From positions 83,825,375 through 83,889,374 of the forward strand of contig CM077644.1 in the NCBI GenBank assembly GCA_039707465.1: a stretch of DNA of 64,000 nt, given 5' to 3'. The position numbers and the translations under genes were made by a program. Shown one piece after another: positions 14,436 through 25,371 of the stretch. Position 1 is the stretch's first letter. Each line of letters begins with the position of its first letter. Source of the stretch: Rhabdophis nuchalis (lineage: Eukaryota; Chordata; Lepidosauria; Squamata; Natricidae). Below the pieces are notes generated by a model that was not told where the DNA came from, did no database searches, and was given only the letters and a program-made list of their open reading frames with translations.

Positions 14436-14660
14436 TTTAGTCTACAGATTAAGACATCAGACTAGAAAACAGAAGACCATGAGTTCTAGTCGCAATTTAG
14501 GCAATGAAGAAAGCTGGGGGATCTTTGTCTTGTCACTTCATCTCAGCCCTGAGAAGGAGATAATGGCAAACCACTTCTGGAAAATCTTCCCAAGAAAACT
14601 TCAGGGACTTGTCCAGGCAGTCTCTCAGAATTTGACAAAACTGAACGGAATAAAAAGAAA
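14436..14660 (+). mobile_element. Sauria-type SINE with Bov-B-like 3' end
   Basis: A tRNA-derived head (gagttctagtcgcaa around 14480) is followed by ctcagccctgagaaggag, aatggcaaaccacttctgg, ccaagaaaacttcaggga and gtccaggcagtctc. It ends in an A-rich tail. That order is typical of squamate Sauria SINEs, whose 3' region is shared with Bov-B LINEs. Confidence 0.75.
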
Positions 14661-15289
14661 ATTGTTCATAGGTTGAAAGATAACCCCTGTCATTACAAAT
14701 CTGCTTTAATGGCCATGATTGAAAAACCTTTATGTTTTTCTGGAGTATTTTCTGTACAACTGTTTTTTTTTTTTAAAAAAAGATCTAGTCAAGCTGAAGA
14801 AAAGTTTTGCATGTTTTTCTAGCTTTTCTCACAAATATCCTGTTTTCCCTATGGGCTATTTGCCTCTAATCTATGTTTTAGCCCATTAGCTCCAATAGTA
14901 ACTAACTTTAAAAAGTTAATGTTTTTTTAAAGCAGTTCTAATTTCCAACATTTACAAGCTACAGAAATTTGCAAATTTAGCTTTTTGATCTTTCTTTAGC
15001 TACCATTTAGCATATTTCACTGTTATTAAACTACGCACATGGTTAAATTATCACCAGAGTGGGTTTTCATATTAATATGATATAACTATATCATGAACAA
15101 ATCTTCAAGAATTAGTAACAGGTGAATAATGCATTTTGCATTACTTTTGCATTAGTGTGGGATGCTTTGTAAAGATAGTGCTATAACCTAAATTCTTTAA
15201 GCAATCATTGTATGATTTTTTTGGGGGGGGGAGAGGTTGTTAGACTATTTTTCTTCAAATGTCCACATTGGCATCAGTAGTGCATGCAT
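14661..15289. other. Unassigned AT-rich sequence
   Basis: Nothing recognised. A G run lies at 15219-15228. Confidence 0.5.
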
Positions 15290-15390
15290 TAAGGGAGGAA
15301 GCATACGGCTCTCCTTTTCTGCCTTTCGGCTCATCACCAGAGACCATCTAGACAGAAAGCCAAGAATTCCATTTTAATATGTGTGTTAGT
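15290..15390 (-). repeat. Diverged fragment of the 337-bp SINE-like unit
   Basis: The phrase ctgcctttcggctcatcacc...accatctagacagaaagcc matches, with changes, the segment tctgcccttcgactcaacct...atcatccagacagagaacc in the array at 2561-3652. It lacks the tRNA-like head. Confidence 0.55.
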
Positions 15391-15411
15391 GATTGATCAG
15401 CTCATAAAAAC

Positions 15412-15413
<2 letters not shown>

Positions 15414-15456
<43 letters not shown>
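15414..15456 (+). repeat. (AC)n(AT)n microsatellite
   Basis: This dinucleotide tract ends exactly where the left arm of the following inverted repeat begins. A shorter (AT)n tract, 16135-16150, abuts the right arm. Confidence 0.93.
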
Positions 15457-15457
<1 letters not shown>

Positions 15458-15551
15458 TTGTTTTCGTAGATTTTCACGGGTGTAGGTATGCTGGCATAGC
15501 TGGCTTCGGGGATTTTCCCGTGTATAAGGCATAGAAAAGTTGTTGCAACGT

Positions 15552-15581
15552 TTCGACAAGATCTCACTTGTCATCATCAGG
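15552..15581 (-). ncRNA. Hammerhead-ribozyme-like core, left arm
   Basis: Read on the minus strand: CTGATGA, then GACAAG, loop TGAGAT, CTTGTC, then GAAA. CTGANGA and GAAA are the invariant core strands, and GACAAG/CTTGTC makes a perfect six-pair stem II. The downstream CGTTGCAACAAC could only give a very short stem III, as in the dimer-type hammerheads of Penelope-like elements. Confidence 0.5.
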
Positions 15582-16010
15582 CAGCCTTGAGTGTGACTGC
15601 GGAGGCATCGCCCCTCTTTAAATCTTGGTGGGGGGGGGTGGAGTGCTGACTATTGTTGTGAGTGGGTTGATTGGCTGTGCAGTTGCATCGTGACTGGTAG
15701 ATTGATGCTGATTGGTCATTGAAATAGAGAAGCAATCTAACAGCATGAACAAACGTGATGATACCTCCTGCCTACCAGATATCTGGAAGCCAGCATTGAC
15801 CAGCAGATGAGCCCCACCCTCCAGCCAAGCCGTTGAAATTCAAAACAAGGAGAAACATACAAATGAGACCAATCAGCATCAATCTACCAGTCACGATGCA
15901 ACTGCACAGCCAATCAACCCACTCACAACAATAGTCAGCACTCCACCCCCTCCACCAAGATTTAAAGAGGGGCGATGCCTCCGCAGTCACACTCACAGAC
16001 ACAAGGCTGC

Positions 16011-16040
16011 CTGATGATGACAAGTGAGATCTTGTCGAAA
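16011..16040 (+). ncRNA. Hammerhead-ribozyme-like core, right arm
   Basis: Read on the plus strand: CTGATGA, TGACAAG, loop, CTTGTC, GAAA. The core and stem II match the left-arm copy. The next base differs (TGTTG here, CGTTG there), a CpG-type change. Confidence 0.5.
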
Positions 16041-16150
16041 TGTTGCAACAACTTTTCTATGCCTTATACACGGCAAAATCCCCGAAGCCAGCTATGCCAG
16101 TATATCTACACCCGTGAAAATCTACGAAAACAAATATATATATATATATT

Positions 16151-16754
16151 TTCATAGGCATGTAAATCATACCTTTCCAACACATGCCAGTTGTTACTGG
16201 ATAGAAAAAAAATATAGATCTCAACTGAATTCAGTAACGTAATTCAGCTGAAGTTTCTTGCTGACAATGTACATCCCAAGAGCACAGTACTTTGTGACAA
16301 TAGCGGAACACCACAATTGTAAGACATCCTGTGCATTTGGCTGGGGACAACAGCCTGTTATGTGGAGAGCAGAGAGAGCAATTATTTACAATTTAACTTT
16401 GATGTGCAAGAAAAGTTTTATTGTGTGTCAAATATCATGTGTAATGCTGGGGAGAAATTTATCATAGGTGACATGCCGAGCCGAAGAGATTTCCTTGCCT
16501 TCTGAAACTTAGCTGTGTGAAGTAGAAAACTTTCAACTATGAAAAAGCAATCTTCTAAATTCTTTAATACCCTTAGATAATTGTTAGCACTTTGAGAGAA
16601 AAAAATATTAAAACTTCTACTAGATTATTGCATTTGTCTCTAGATTACCCATTCATAAGAGTAACTTTCTCTTATGAGTACTGTATGAAAGCCTAGCACC
16701 TATACCTAGTACTTTGAACAAAATACCCCCATCTTCACCTTTAATAAACCACAG
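16151..16754. other. Unassigned sequence
   Basis: No gene or repeat family recognised. Confidence 0.5.
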
Positions 16755-18396
16755 GAGATATGTCATGTTCCTTCTTGCTTTAAATGCTCTACTATTATCT
16801 GGTTCCCAAGAAACTTTCCATCAAGGAGTTGAATGACTATGGACCTGGTTGCTCTGGCATCTGTAGTTATGAAAACCTTTGAAAGATTACTACTGACCCA
16901 CCTGAAAATCATCACAGATCCACTGTTGGACCCCTTGCAGTTTACTTACTGTGCAAATAGATTGGCAGATGATACTGTGAATATGGCACTGTGCTACACC
17001 TTGCAACATCTTGACTCCCCAGGGACCTATGCATGGACCTATATCTTTTTGTAGACTTCAGCTCAGTATTCAATACCATCATTCAGAAATTCTTCGCTCT
17101 AAGCTAATTTAGCTAGCTGTGCATGTCCATCCTTGTAGGTGATTTCTGACAGATAGAATGCAACAGGGAAGCCAACTACATTGAATACCCAAACAATTAG
17201 TATGGATGCCCCTCGTGGATGTGAGCTACCTCCATTACTTTTCCTCTCTATACCAATGACTGCATCTTGTAAGATCTCTCTGTTAAAGTACTGAAGTTTG
17301 GCAGATGATACAGCAATCATTGGTCTCACTTGAGATTGAATAACTAGCTCTTTGGTACAACTGAAACAATCTGGAACTGAACATACTTAAAATTGTGGAG
17401 ATGAAAGTGGATTTCAGGAGATGCTCTCCTATTTTGCCACCTCTTACACAGACAACACAGTCCTTCATGAAAAAATAAACAGTTAATGTTTTATTTTACT
17501 GCAACAGAGGGAGTTGGAAGTCAATGCTGCTGCTTCTTTTTCTTAACCCTTCCTCACGTCTCTACCCTCCATTTCCCTGCCTTTCCCTGCTTTCCTGTTT
17601 ACTTTTGTATGTAATAACTTATAACTTAATAAAATGTTAAAACTTGCAACCCCCTCTCAAAGAACAGTAGAGTCCTTCAAAGAACAGTAGGGCCCTTCAG
17701 GTTTTGGGATTCCATAATCTCACAGGATTTGAAATGGACACCTAACATTAGAAACGTCATTAAAAAGGCACAATTCTTAGAATGTCTTCCTGCATCAACT
17801 CAAAAGGCTCAGACTACCACAGGAGCTGTTGATACAGTTCTACAGAGGAATTATTTAGTCTATCATTTGTACCTCTATAACTGTCTGATTGGTACAGCAA
17901 CCAAACTGTCAGATATAGATTTCAATGGATAGTTGAGATGCAGAAAAATAATTGTAACCAGCATGTCTTCCATTGAGGACCTGTATATTGCAAGTGTCAG
18001 AAGCATGGCTGTGAAAATATCTACAGACCCCAAATATCCTGGACATAAACTGTTTTAACTCCTACCTTTAGGGTGCTGCTATAGGGCATTGCATGCGAAA
18101 ACAACTAGACATAGAAACAGGTTTTTTTCACCTTAGGCCATCACTCTGCTAAACATCTAATTTATAATGTATAAGACATATACATTATGCCTTATGTATA
18201 AATATATCTACCCATGTAGAATGGCTGTACTACTATTCTTCTTCTCATCTTTTCTACTATCTTCTCTTACAGGTATCATTATTATGGTTATTACTATTCT
18301 GTTGTTTTGCATGTACACCAAGAGCTTCTGCACTGGAGACAAATCCCTTGCGTGGCTCATCACACATGGCCAAATAAAGTATTCTATTCTATAAAG
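16755..18396 (+). pseudogene. Decayed CR1/Rex1-like LINE reverse transcriptase
   Basis: Translated pieces in several frames follow the order of a non-LTR RT. Near 16850 is VALASVVMKTFERLLLTHL with DPLLDPLQFTYCANR. Near 17050 is a broken motif A (DFSSVFNTII-like), near 17225 LPLLFLSIPMTA-like remnants of motif B, and near 17300 FADDTAIIG-like motif C. Near 17730 is KWTPNIRNVIKKAQ. The 3' end near 18330-18396 (gagacaaatcccttg, ggccaaataaagtattctat) matches the tail seen inverted at 36570-36730. Many stops and frameshifts make it inactive. The segment about 17470-17700, with an AATAAA and a doubled caaagaacagtag motif, looks like an insertion. Confidence 0.75.
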
Positions 18397-18728
18397 CATT
18401 CTAGTTGTTAAAACTCAAGAATCATTGCAAGTTTCAAACCCTGACTTGTCTTATTCAATGTTACATGGGTCAGTTTTTCTGACAACAGATCTAAGGAATA
18501 ATGTAGAGTCAGAGAAGACCTTGAAACTAATATCTGTGTTGCTTACCCTTTAACTTCATTGCAAAGACCTGGAGTATTCTGTATAAGGTAATCCAAAATA
18601 TTTGAGAAACGTTCAATAGCATGCAACATCTCAGAAAAAGAAATCTCAGCTTGAAAGTAGAGATTAACCATTTGACATGTTACTGAGGTAGCAACGGAAG
18701 ATACAGAGGTCTAGGGCTGGCCTAGGCC

Positions 18729-19157
18729 TGTAACATTGGTCAAGTAAACTTTGGTCAAGAAGTAAGATTGCAAGCTATGCTCAATATACTGCTGTACTTG
18801 CAAAAAGGTCCTGCCCAGACAGCATCCTGTTTGCTGGGTTGCTCCCACGATCTTTTCCCAGCAACTTCCCCATTTATCTCCTTGCTAGCCACAAATAGCC
18901 TCTGAATGCATATATCTTGTCGACCTAAGCAAACTGTGTCAACCGGTAGGTTTTCGAGTTCCCCAACTCCATATTTGGGCAGATGTAGGAGAACGGGAAT
19001 GTCTACGTCACCGAGGGTATAAGAGACAATCCTTGTCAATATTTGGGGGTTCAGACATGTTTGTATGGGCTGCGGGCCCATCTCTGAATCTGTGCACAAT
19101 AAACTCTTTGCTGCTTTGAAGAGCTTGTCTGTGTCTTGGCTTTCCTACAACATTACA
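18729..19157 (+). mobile_element. Possible solo LTR of an endogenous retroelement
   Basis: The segment begins TGTAACATTGG and ends CAACATTACA, giving TG...CA ends with a five-base inverted repeat (TGTAA/TTACA). Inside, in sensible order, are a TATA-like GGTATAAGAGA (about 19016), an AATAAA signal (about 19099) and a T/G-rich stretch after it. The length of about 430 bp fits an LTR. I see no clear flanking target duplication and no internal gag or pol sequence, so the call is tentative. Confidence 0.5.
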
Positions 19158-19883
19158 AAGCTGAAATGAAATCAAGATAACAAAGGGTGTGGTGGTTTTT
19201 GTTCAAATATAAGAGTCATTATTTATTTTGTTATATTTGCGAATATAAATTCTTCATGTTTGAAGCATAGCTGTCAGTTGATTTGCTTTCAATTTTTCAT
19301 ATGAACTTAACCAACTAGATGAAGGCTATATTCTGAATCTATTTTTCTCTACCAAGATGGTTGTCCTTGAAAGACAACACTGTGACTTTCAGTGCCTTTT
19401 TAATAACATCAGCTGATACTTCCTGCAAAAATCCCAGTGCAATATGATTAATACCTTCTTCATGAATTGACTGATACAAGAATAGGAACAGGAATGAGAA
19501 CAATATGTGTGGTCCTAATGTTACATTAGTCTGGAAAGGGGAAGATTTACGTCAGATATTTTATGGAAATATATGCTCCATAAAGAAGACATTATTTCCT
19601 CGGCATATGTATAATGCCATTAAGAGGATTATGGAGCCCTAGGGGTTCTCCCCCCCCCATCATTGAAAGGTGCTTTCCTAATTTTTGACAAATATCCTAA
19701 TGTATGTTTGTGAAAAGCAGCTCTTGCACTTGTTTTGAGCAAACTTCCTCTTCTTATCTATAGGTTTTTCCAGATATATGATAATGAATATGGAGAAATC
19801 CCTTTCAAGGTAAGAAAGGAAGAGTATCTACATTGCTACACAACCTGTCCTGGACAGTCATCATGCACTAGAGAAAGGATTAG
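19158..19883. other. Unassigned sequence containing a possible microexon
   Basis: No repeat recognised. The only coding-like signal is the exon-shaped stretch at 19774-19809. Confidence 0.4.
19774..19809 (+). other. Candidate 36-nt microexon
   Basis: A pyrimidine-rich tract (cttcctcttcttatctatag, then tttttccag) precedes it, and a strong donor CAAG|GTAAGAA follows. Between them are 12 in-frame codons, IYDNEYGEIPFK, without a stop. An alternative acceptor at 19763 gives 46 nt. I cannot assign the peptide to a protein family, and short exon-like matches arise by chance. Confidence 0.3.
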
Positions 19884-20118
19884 CAATGGCAATAGCAATA
19901 GCATTTGGGTTTATATATTACCCCATAGCACTTTATAGCACACTAAAATGTAGAAGCATTATTTGCATATTGCCGCCAACAATCTAAGTACTCATTTTAC
20001 CAACCTCAAAAGGAGGGAAGACTGAGTCAACCTTGAGCCTGCCAGGATTGAACTCCAGGCTATGGGCAGAGTTTGCCTGCAATACTGCACTTTAACTGCT
20101 ATACCACCAGGGCTCCAT
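19884..20118 (-). mobile_element. tRNA-derived squamate SINE with ATTGCT tail
   Basis: On the minus strand: ggagccctggtggtatagca (A-box region), ttcaatcctggcagg (B-box region), ggttgactcagtcttccctc, ggtaaaatgagtac, tataaagtgctatgggg, then (GCTATT)n. The order matches the plus-strand copy at 21352. It appears close to full length. Confidence 0.85.
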
Positions 20119-21351
20119 TTTTAAAGTTAGACCAAGTTAGACTATTAGACAAAATAAATGAGGCATTATAACATAAGATGATCAAGGAAACAATTCTACA
20201 TGAGGAAAATGTCCAGAAAATCTCTGAACCAGCCAATCAAGGTTAGTGTCAACTTGGCCATAAAAGAATCAATGCATAAAAGGAATATATAGTCCAGGTT
20301 CCCAAGTACTGTGCCATCTCCATTCTGTCAACAAAATATTGACTTGAAAATCAGTACTCTTCCCTAGATTGGTGTATGGGCGTGATTTCCACTTGAATTC
20401 CCAATGCCAACATTAAAAAGACTGGGGAAAAAAATGACATAAACATGTATCAGCTTAATGAGGTATTTATATATAAAACAGTGCTTCTGTTCAGAACGAC
20501 TTTATATAGCCTTTCCATTAATAAAACTGTTAATAATGTGATCAGTAAATGATTAGTATATTACTATAAATTTAGGCTCATTGTAAATCTTTAATGTGTC
20601 AGATTTTCAGTCAGAGCACTCGTGATGTTTACTTACTACTGGTCCTTTGAAAAATTAATTTTATAATACATTATCACAACATTGTGGCAGCTAATAAAGC
20701 AATTGAATTAATTTATTAATATTGCATTTATATATCTTTGTAAACTTGAACAATCAAACAACAGTGGAATTCCTTATGAAAAAAAATATGTTTTCTCCAA
20801 CCATGACAACATCAGAAACATAAAAAAGTAAAATTAAACCTTCTTTCTCTGAAAATGTGGAGAATTCAACTTCCACAAAACAGGAAATACTTTCATTGAG
20901 GGGGGAAATGGTTCTCCATATCTGAAGAATTTACTGAATGTTTTAAAATCCAGATTAAATTCAATTAAAACTCATTCTAACTCTCTGGATTGTTCTTTAC
21001 TAATTCCACTCATGGAAATTAGTAATTACATTTTCCACATAACTAAAGTGTCATTCCCAAAGAGATCACTTTATTTCAAAAGATTCTTTCTAAAGGCTGT
21101 CTGATTCTGAATAAAGCTAGGGAATCAATACAGTAAACTGCTTTCATATCTCAGGTAAGATAGTGTCCATCTGTTTTAATCTAAACATTCGAAAGAGTAA
21201 TCAGGAACATAAATACACTAACATCAGGTTAACTTGATGCAGACATACAGATATGGCTCCCTTGAATATTAAAAATTACTTGTGAGTAAGCACACACCTG
21301 TTTGTATTGCATACTGCAGAACTCAAAATATATAGCATCATGAAGAATATA
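20119..21351. other. Unassigned AT-rich sequence
   Basis: No gene or repeat family recognised. Confidence 0.5.
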
Positions 21352-21563
21352 AAGAGCCATGGTGACGCAGTGGTCAGAATGTAGCATTGCAGACTAATTC
21401 TGCCGACTGCCAGCAGTTTGACTCAGCTTCCATCCTTCCAAGACTGGTAAAATGAGGACCCGGACTGTTGGGAGCAATATACTGACTCTGTAAACCACTT
21501 AGAGAGGGCTGTAAACCACTGTGACACGGTATATAAGTCCGATTGCTATTGCTATTGCTATAA
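21352..21563 (+). mobile_element. tRNA-derived squamate SINE with ATTGCT tail
   Basis: It starts agagccatggtgacgcagtg (A-box region), and the B-box region is partly deleted. Then follow ccatccttccaagactggta, aaatgaggacccgg, ctctgtaaaccacttagaga and ggtatataagtccg, with a (ATTGCT)n tail. The phrase gagagggctgtaaaccact is typical of this family. Confidence 0.87.
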
Positions 21564-22134
21564 ATTTTCTATAAGACCAAATGCAAATCAGTTCTGTGTA
21601 AAATCTGTTGTAGCTTATTCCCAATTAATGTCACATTGATGCTGCTTCATTATGCCTTTGTGATACAATAAAGAAATATGATGCAAGGTAAAAGGTTGTT
21701 CTTTCCAAGATTCACATGGTGACTTGAAAATACAAATTCTTATGTCTCTTTCTTTGAAATGTACATTTATTTCCACCCACATGCTGAAAGAAATTATGTT
21801 CACTTTATACAAGGCCAGACACTTTAATGTTTCTTTCCACCCTATCCAATATGTTTTGTTTAAATAATGTATTAGAATTGAATTATATTTGATTTCCTGC
21901 TACCATGCATCACTTACGTTTTATCATTTAAATAAACATGAATATGGAGGTACATGGAACTAGGATACATTTTCTAAATGAAGATTCTTTATTAAGATGA
22001 AATAATAAAGTGACACATGGTGGTAAATGAGAAGCTCCAACCAAATATTTCTTCCAGGGAATAGTAAACAATGAATCGATGAGATCATAAAACTATTGAT
22101 TAACCAATTTCATTGTAATTTTTACAACGACAAT
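21564..22134. other. Unassigned sequence
   Basis: Nothing recognised. Confidence 0.5.
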
Positions 22135-22137
22135 AAA

Positions 22138-22191
<54 letters not shown>

Positions 22192-22195
22192 AATG

Positions 22196-22257
<62 letters not shown>

Positions 22258-22258
22258 C
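22135..22258 (+). repeat. Compound (GAT)n then (ATT)n microsatellite
   Basis: About 18 GAT units pass through a short TAATGATT junction into about 20 ATT units. The poly-Ile, poly-Asp and poly-Tyr frames are artefacts. Confidence 0.97.
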
Positions 22259-22320
22259 ACATTTATATCCTGCTGCAAATGTGCAGAGACTTTTAGCAGT
22301 TCATAAGGTAGAATAAAAAG

Positions 22321-22600
22321 ATCCATAAAGGCGGTAAATGGGACTTGCAATTCTGTTATTAAATGACATAGCCATAAAATGGCAGTACCCATTGCTATCA
22401 TTAGGTGAATCTTGTGTGGTTGCAATATTCCCCTGGCTGCATGATGACCATTTGCGAGCTTCTGCTAGATTCCCCATTGATTTTGCCTTCAGAAGCCAGC
22501 AGTGAAGATTGCTAATAGCAATACATGACTGCAGGATGAAACTGCAGCCCAGTGTCTGATTGGTTGATCCTAATAATATTTGGGTTACAGATACTGTCCC
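22321..22600 (+). mobile_element. Diverged mariner-type miniature element remnant
   Basis: Phrases such as gattccccattgattttgcc and ttcagaagccagcag resemble the internal ttccccattgactttgcttg and cagaag of the elements at 26119 and 29114. The ends are not resolved. Confidence 0.4.
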
Positions 22601-22762
22601 TTAAAACTTAAAGTGGGACAACGATAATGATGATATTGATGATGATGATAATAAGCTTGTGTGCTGCTCATCAATGCTAGGCACCTCACAACAATTAAAA
22701 AAATACACATTAATATCAGTAAAACATCAAAGATAAAGATGAAAGATGGTAGGTGTGATATA

Positions 22763-23240
22763 CAGTGGTACCTCGGATCACGAACTTAATTCGTGAAATG
22801 ACTCTGGTCGCGATCCGATTTGGTTGTGATGCGAGGCACAATTTCCCATAGGGTTCAATGTAAATCCGATTAATCCGTTCCGACCTTGTTTTTTGGTTGT
22901 GATGCGAGGCACAGTTTCCCATAGGGTTCAATGTAAATCCGGTTAATCCGTTCTGACCTTGTTTTTAAAATGTCCGCGGCTCCAGTTCGTGAAGCGAAAC
23001 GGAGGTCGTGAATCCGGGCATTTTTACGAACTTTTCCGTTCGTGATGCGAGGGCGGAGTTCGTGATGCGAGGCAGAGTTCGTGAAGTGAGGCAAAGTTCA
23101 TGCAGTGGAGCATTTTTTACGAACTTTTCCGTTCGTGCAGCGAAACGGTGTTCGTGAACCGGGGCACATTTTTTGGGAAATTTTTGGTCGTGAAGCGAAT
23201 TGGACGTGATGAGAGGCATTCGTGGTCCGAGGTACCACTG
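22763..23240 (+). mobile_element. Tc1/mariner-type miniature element, 'cagtggtacctcg' family
   Basis: The inverted termini are cagtggtacctcggatcacg and cagtggtacctcggaccacg (right end reverse-complemented), flanked by TA on both sides. Internally a segment of about 72 bp (ggttgtgatgcgaggcaca to gaccttgttttt) is duplicated head to tail at about 22831-22975. The second half repeats short modules of the type gttcgtgatgcgaggc. It has no transposase. Confidence 0.87.
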
Positions 23241-23300
23241 TAGTTAAAACCTTAGTTGAAAGCTAGGTCTTTTTTTTTGTCTTTTAACGATCCCGTAATC

Positions 23301-23673
23301 CAGTGATGGCGAACCTATGGCACGGGTGCCACAGGTGGCACACGGAACCATTTCTTAGGGCACGCGAGGCATTGCCTTGTCAGTACTAGCATGCATCTGT
23401 GCACTGGCCAGTTGATTTAGGCTTTCTTTTGAGTCCATTTTTCACCCTCTGGAGGCTTCAGGGAAGCTCCTGAAGCCTCTGGAGGTGGGGAGGGGAGGCT
23501 GTTTTCACCCTCCCCAGACTCCTAGAAAGCCTCTGTAGCCTGGGGAGGCGAAAAAAGCACACCAAAAGCAGAGGGTCATGCATATAGCATTATGGGTGTG
23601 GCGCGCCGATGCACGCCCCCCCTGCGCTCCCCTCGCTTTTGGCACGTGAGCCAAAAAAGATTAGCCATCACTG
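23301..23673 (+). mobile_element. hAT-type miniature element, 'gatggcgaacc' family
   Basis: The left end is cagtgatggcgaacctatgg and the right end, inverted, is cagtgatggctaatctttt. The 8-bp flanks are ccgtaatc (23293-23300) and ccataatc (23674-23681), with one mismatch. The interior has the family phrases ccctccccagactcctag and gcctctgtagcctggggagg. Confidence 0.9.
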
Positions 23674-23681
23674 CCATAATC

Positions 23682-24754
23682 TCTTGGGGTGGAGTCAGGG
23701 AAACTGAATGGAGCTGAGTGTTTTCTGGCAGGATGCCCTTCATGTCGTGGCAGCAGATATTTTCTCTTTGTGCCCAGAGAGAGAAATATCTGCCGCTACC
23801 TAGGATCGAACTAACAGCCCCTTGATTATGAGGGAAGAACTCCACCACTGCACTACTCCAAGAGCTAGGTCTTCATGATTCTTCTAAATAACAGCAGATG
23901 GGGAGTCATCTGGATTTTGGAGGGAACAGGTTTCTTGAGGACATGCACTTTTATAGATAAAGGTTGTTTCTGAGAAATAACATTGCTTAATCAAAGGAAA
24001 CTGAAGCATGCCAATTAGTCAGGGAGTAGTTATGGGAGACAAGGATTCCCTCAAGTAGCTATTTCCCGATAACTAGGTTTGTTTTAATTTTGTTTTGTAT
24101 CTATACTGATTTTTTTTAATGTTAACTTCCAATTGTCTATTTATTTTATAATTTTGGTAATTTTCTTTGTTTAGAAATTCAAAGGACCTATTGCTATAAA
24201 TATTGTTAGGTCTCTACGTTTGAAACTGCCATTTACAGGGTTCTGTGATTTGCACAGAGAGCATTTGCTGAGTTCATGGAAGACACAGGAAAAGCAAAAC
24301 AATAATGGGATGATTCCCCCCCTCCTCTGTTAACATTTGAAAGGGGTCCAAGGTTGGAGCAAACAATTTAGGCACACTCTCCCAACATTAGGCAAAGAGA
24401 CTGAACAGAGCAAAATCAAGTATAAAAGGACATCGGTTGACATCTTACTAACATAAACGAATGGCCTTCTCCTCTGTCAAATTCTGTCATCCTGCCTTAT
24501 TTTTCTTTCAGCAACAAGAAAAGACATTTTTATTCTCCCAGGCCTTTTAATAAAGTGCTAATGTTGTTGTGATTTTTATTTTTGACTCCTTTTTTTCTTT
24601 TACTGTTTTAATGTTTATTTTACAGTTTGTGTTATTTTTCCATTTTATAAAATGTTTTAATATTATGTTTTTATTAATGATTTCAACCTTTCTGTTCATG
24701 GCTGAACAATTTGGAGATTTTTTTTAAATGGAAAGCAGCGTAGAAGTATTTTAA
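23682..24754. other. Unassigned sequence
   Basis: No gene or repeat family supported. Confidence 0.5.
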
Positions 24755-24958
24755 ATGGGGCTGCTAGAAATTTTAGATGGGGATTTTAGTTTTTAATTGG
24801 ATTTTTAGCGCAGGGAAATATTTAATTTGTTTTAATTTGTTTTTTAACTATATGTATGTATTTATTGTTTTATTAGTCCTGTGCACCGCTCCGAGTCCCT
24901 TCGGGGAGAGGGAGCGGTCAACAAGTTTAATAAATTATTATTATTATTATTATTATTA
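24755..24958 (+). mobile_element. CR1-group LINE, 3' UTR only
   Basis: The 3' UTR phrases ggatttttagcgcaggg and ctgtgcaccgctccgagtcc are followed by gggagcggtcaacaagttta and an (ATT)n tail. No coding part remains. Confidence 0.85.
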
Positions 24959-25371
24959 AATGATAAATACATATATACATAGGAGACTCGGAAAGCAGTA
25001 TGAAAATACTATAATGTTGCATGGAATACTAAGCAAGAATCATTCTGTTTGTTAGTATTTTAGTAGCTTAAAAGAATCATCTTCATTCTGTTCCTGACCT
25101 AAATATTTTTAGAATGCTGTTCCAGCTATTTTAGTCATAGATTTGTTGAAATTTTGCATAGCATGTCTCTGCAATGGGAGAGAAATAAGGCCTACAGTTA
25201 TTAATATTAAAGCGTGCATGCCTCCCTTGTTAGAAGCGAAACTGCTTACTAATAAGTCCCATCTTTCTTTTGGGAAGCATCTTATTGATTTATTTCCCAA
25301 GAGATTTCTTTAATATATGATACCAAGGCTTCCTGATGTATAAAGACAACCCTGAGTCTTGTGTGCAGGTA

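Larger units (their letters stand above)
15457..16134. mobile_element. Penelope-like inverted-repeat element
   Basis: The arms 15457-15717 and 15867-16134 are inverse copies with few differences. The outer end is tttgttttcgtagattttca and its complement, and the inner end is gatgctgattggtc and its complement. About 150 bp separate them. Each arm contains a hammerhead-like core reading toward the outer end. Penelope-like retroelements carry hammerhead motifs in their terminal repeats and often insert with inverted or partial terminal copies. No reverse-transcriptase or GIY-YIG sequence is present, so this would be two opposed terminal repeats with little between them. A foldback DNA element remains possible. 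Confidence 0.55.
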
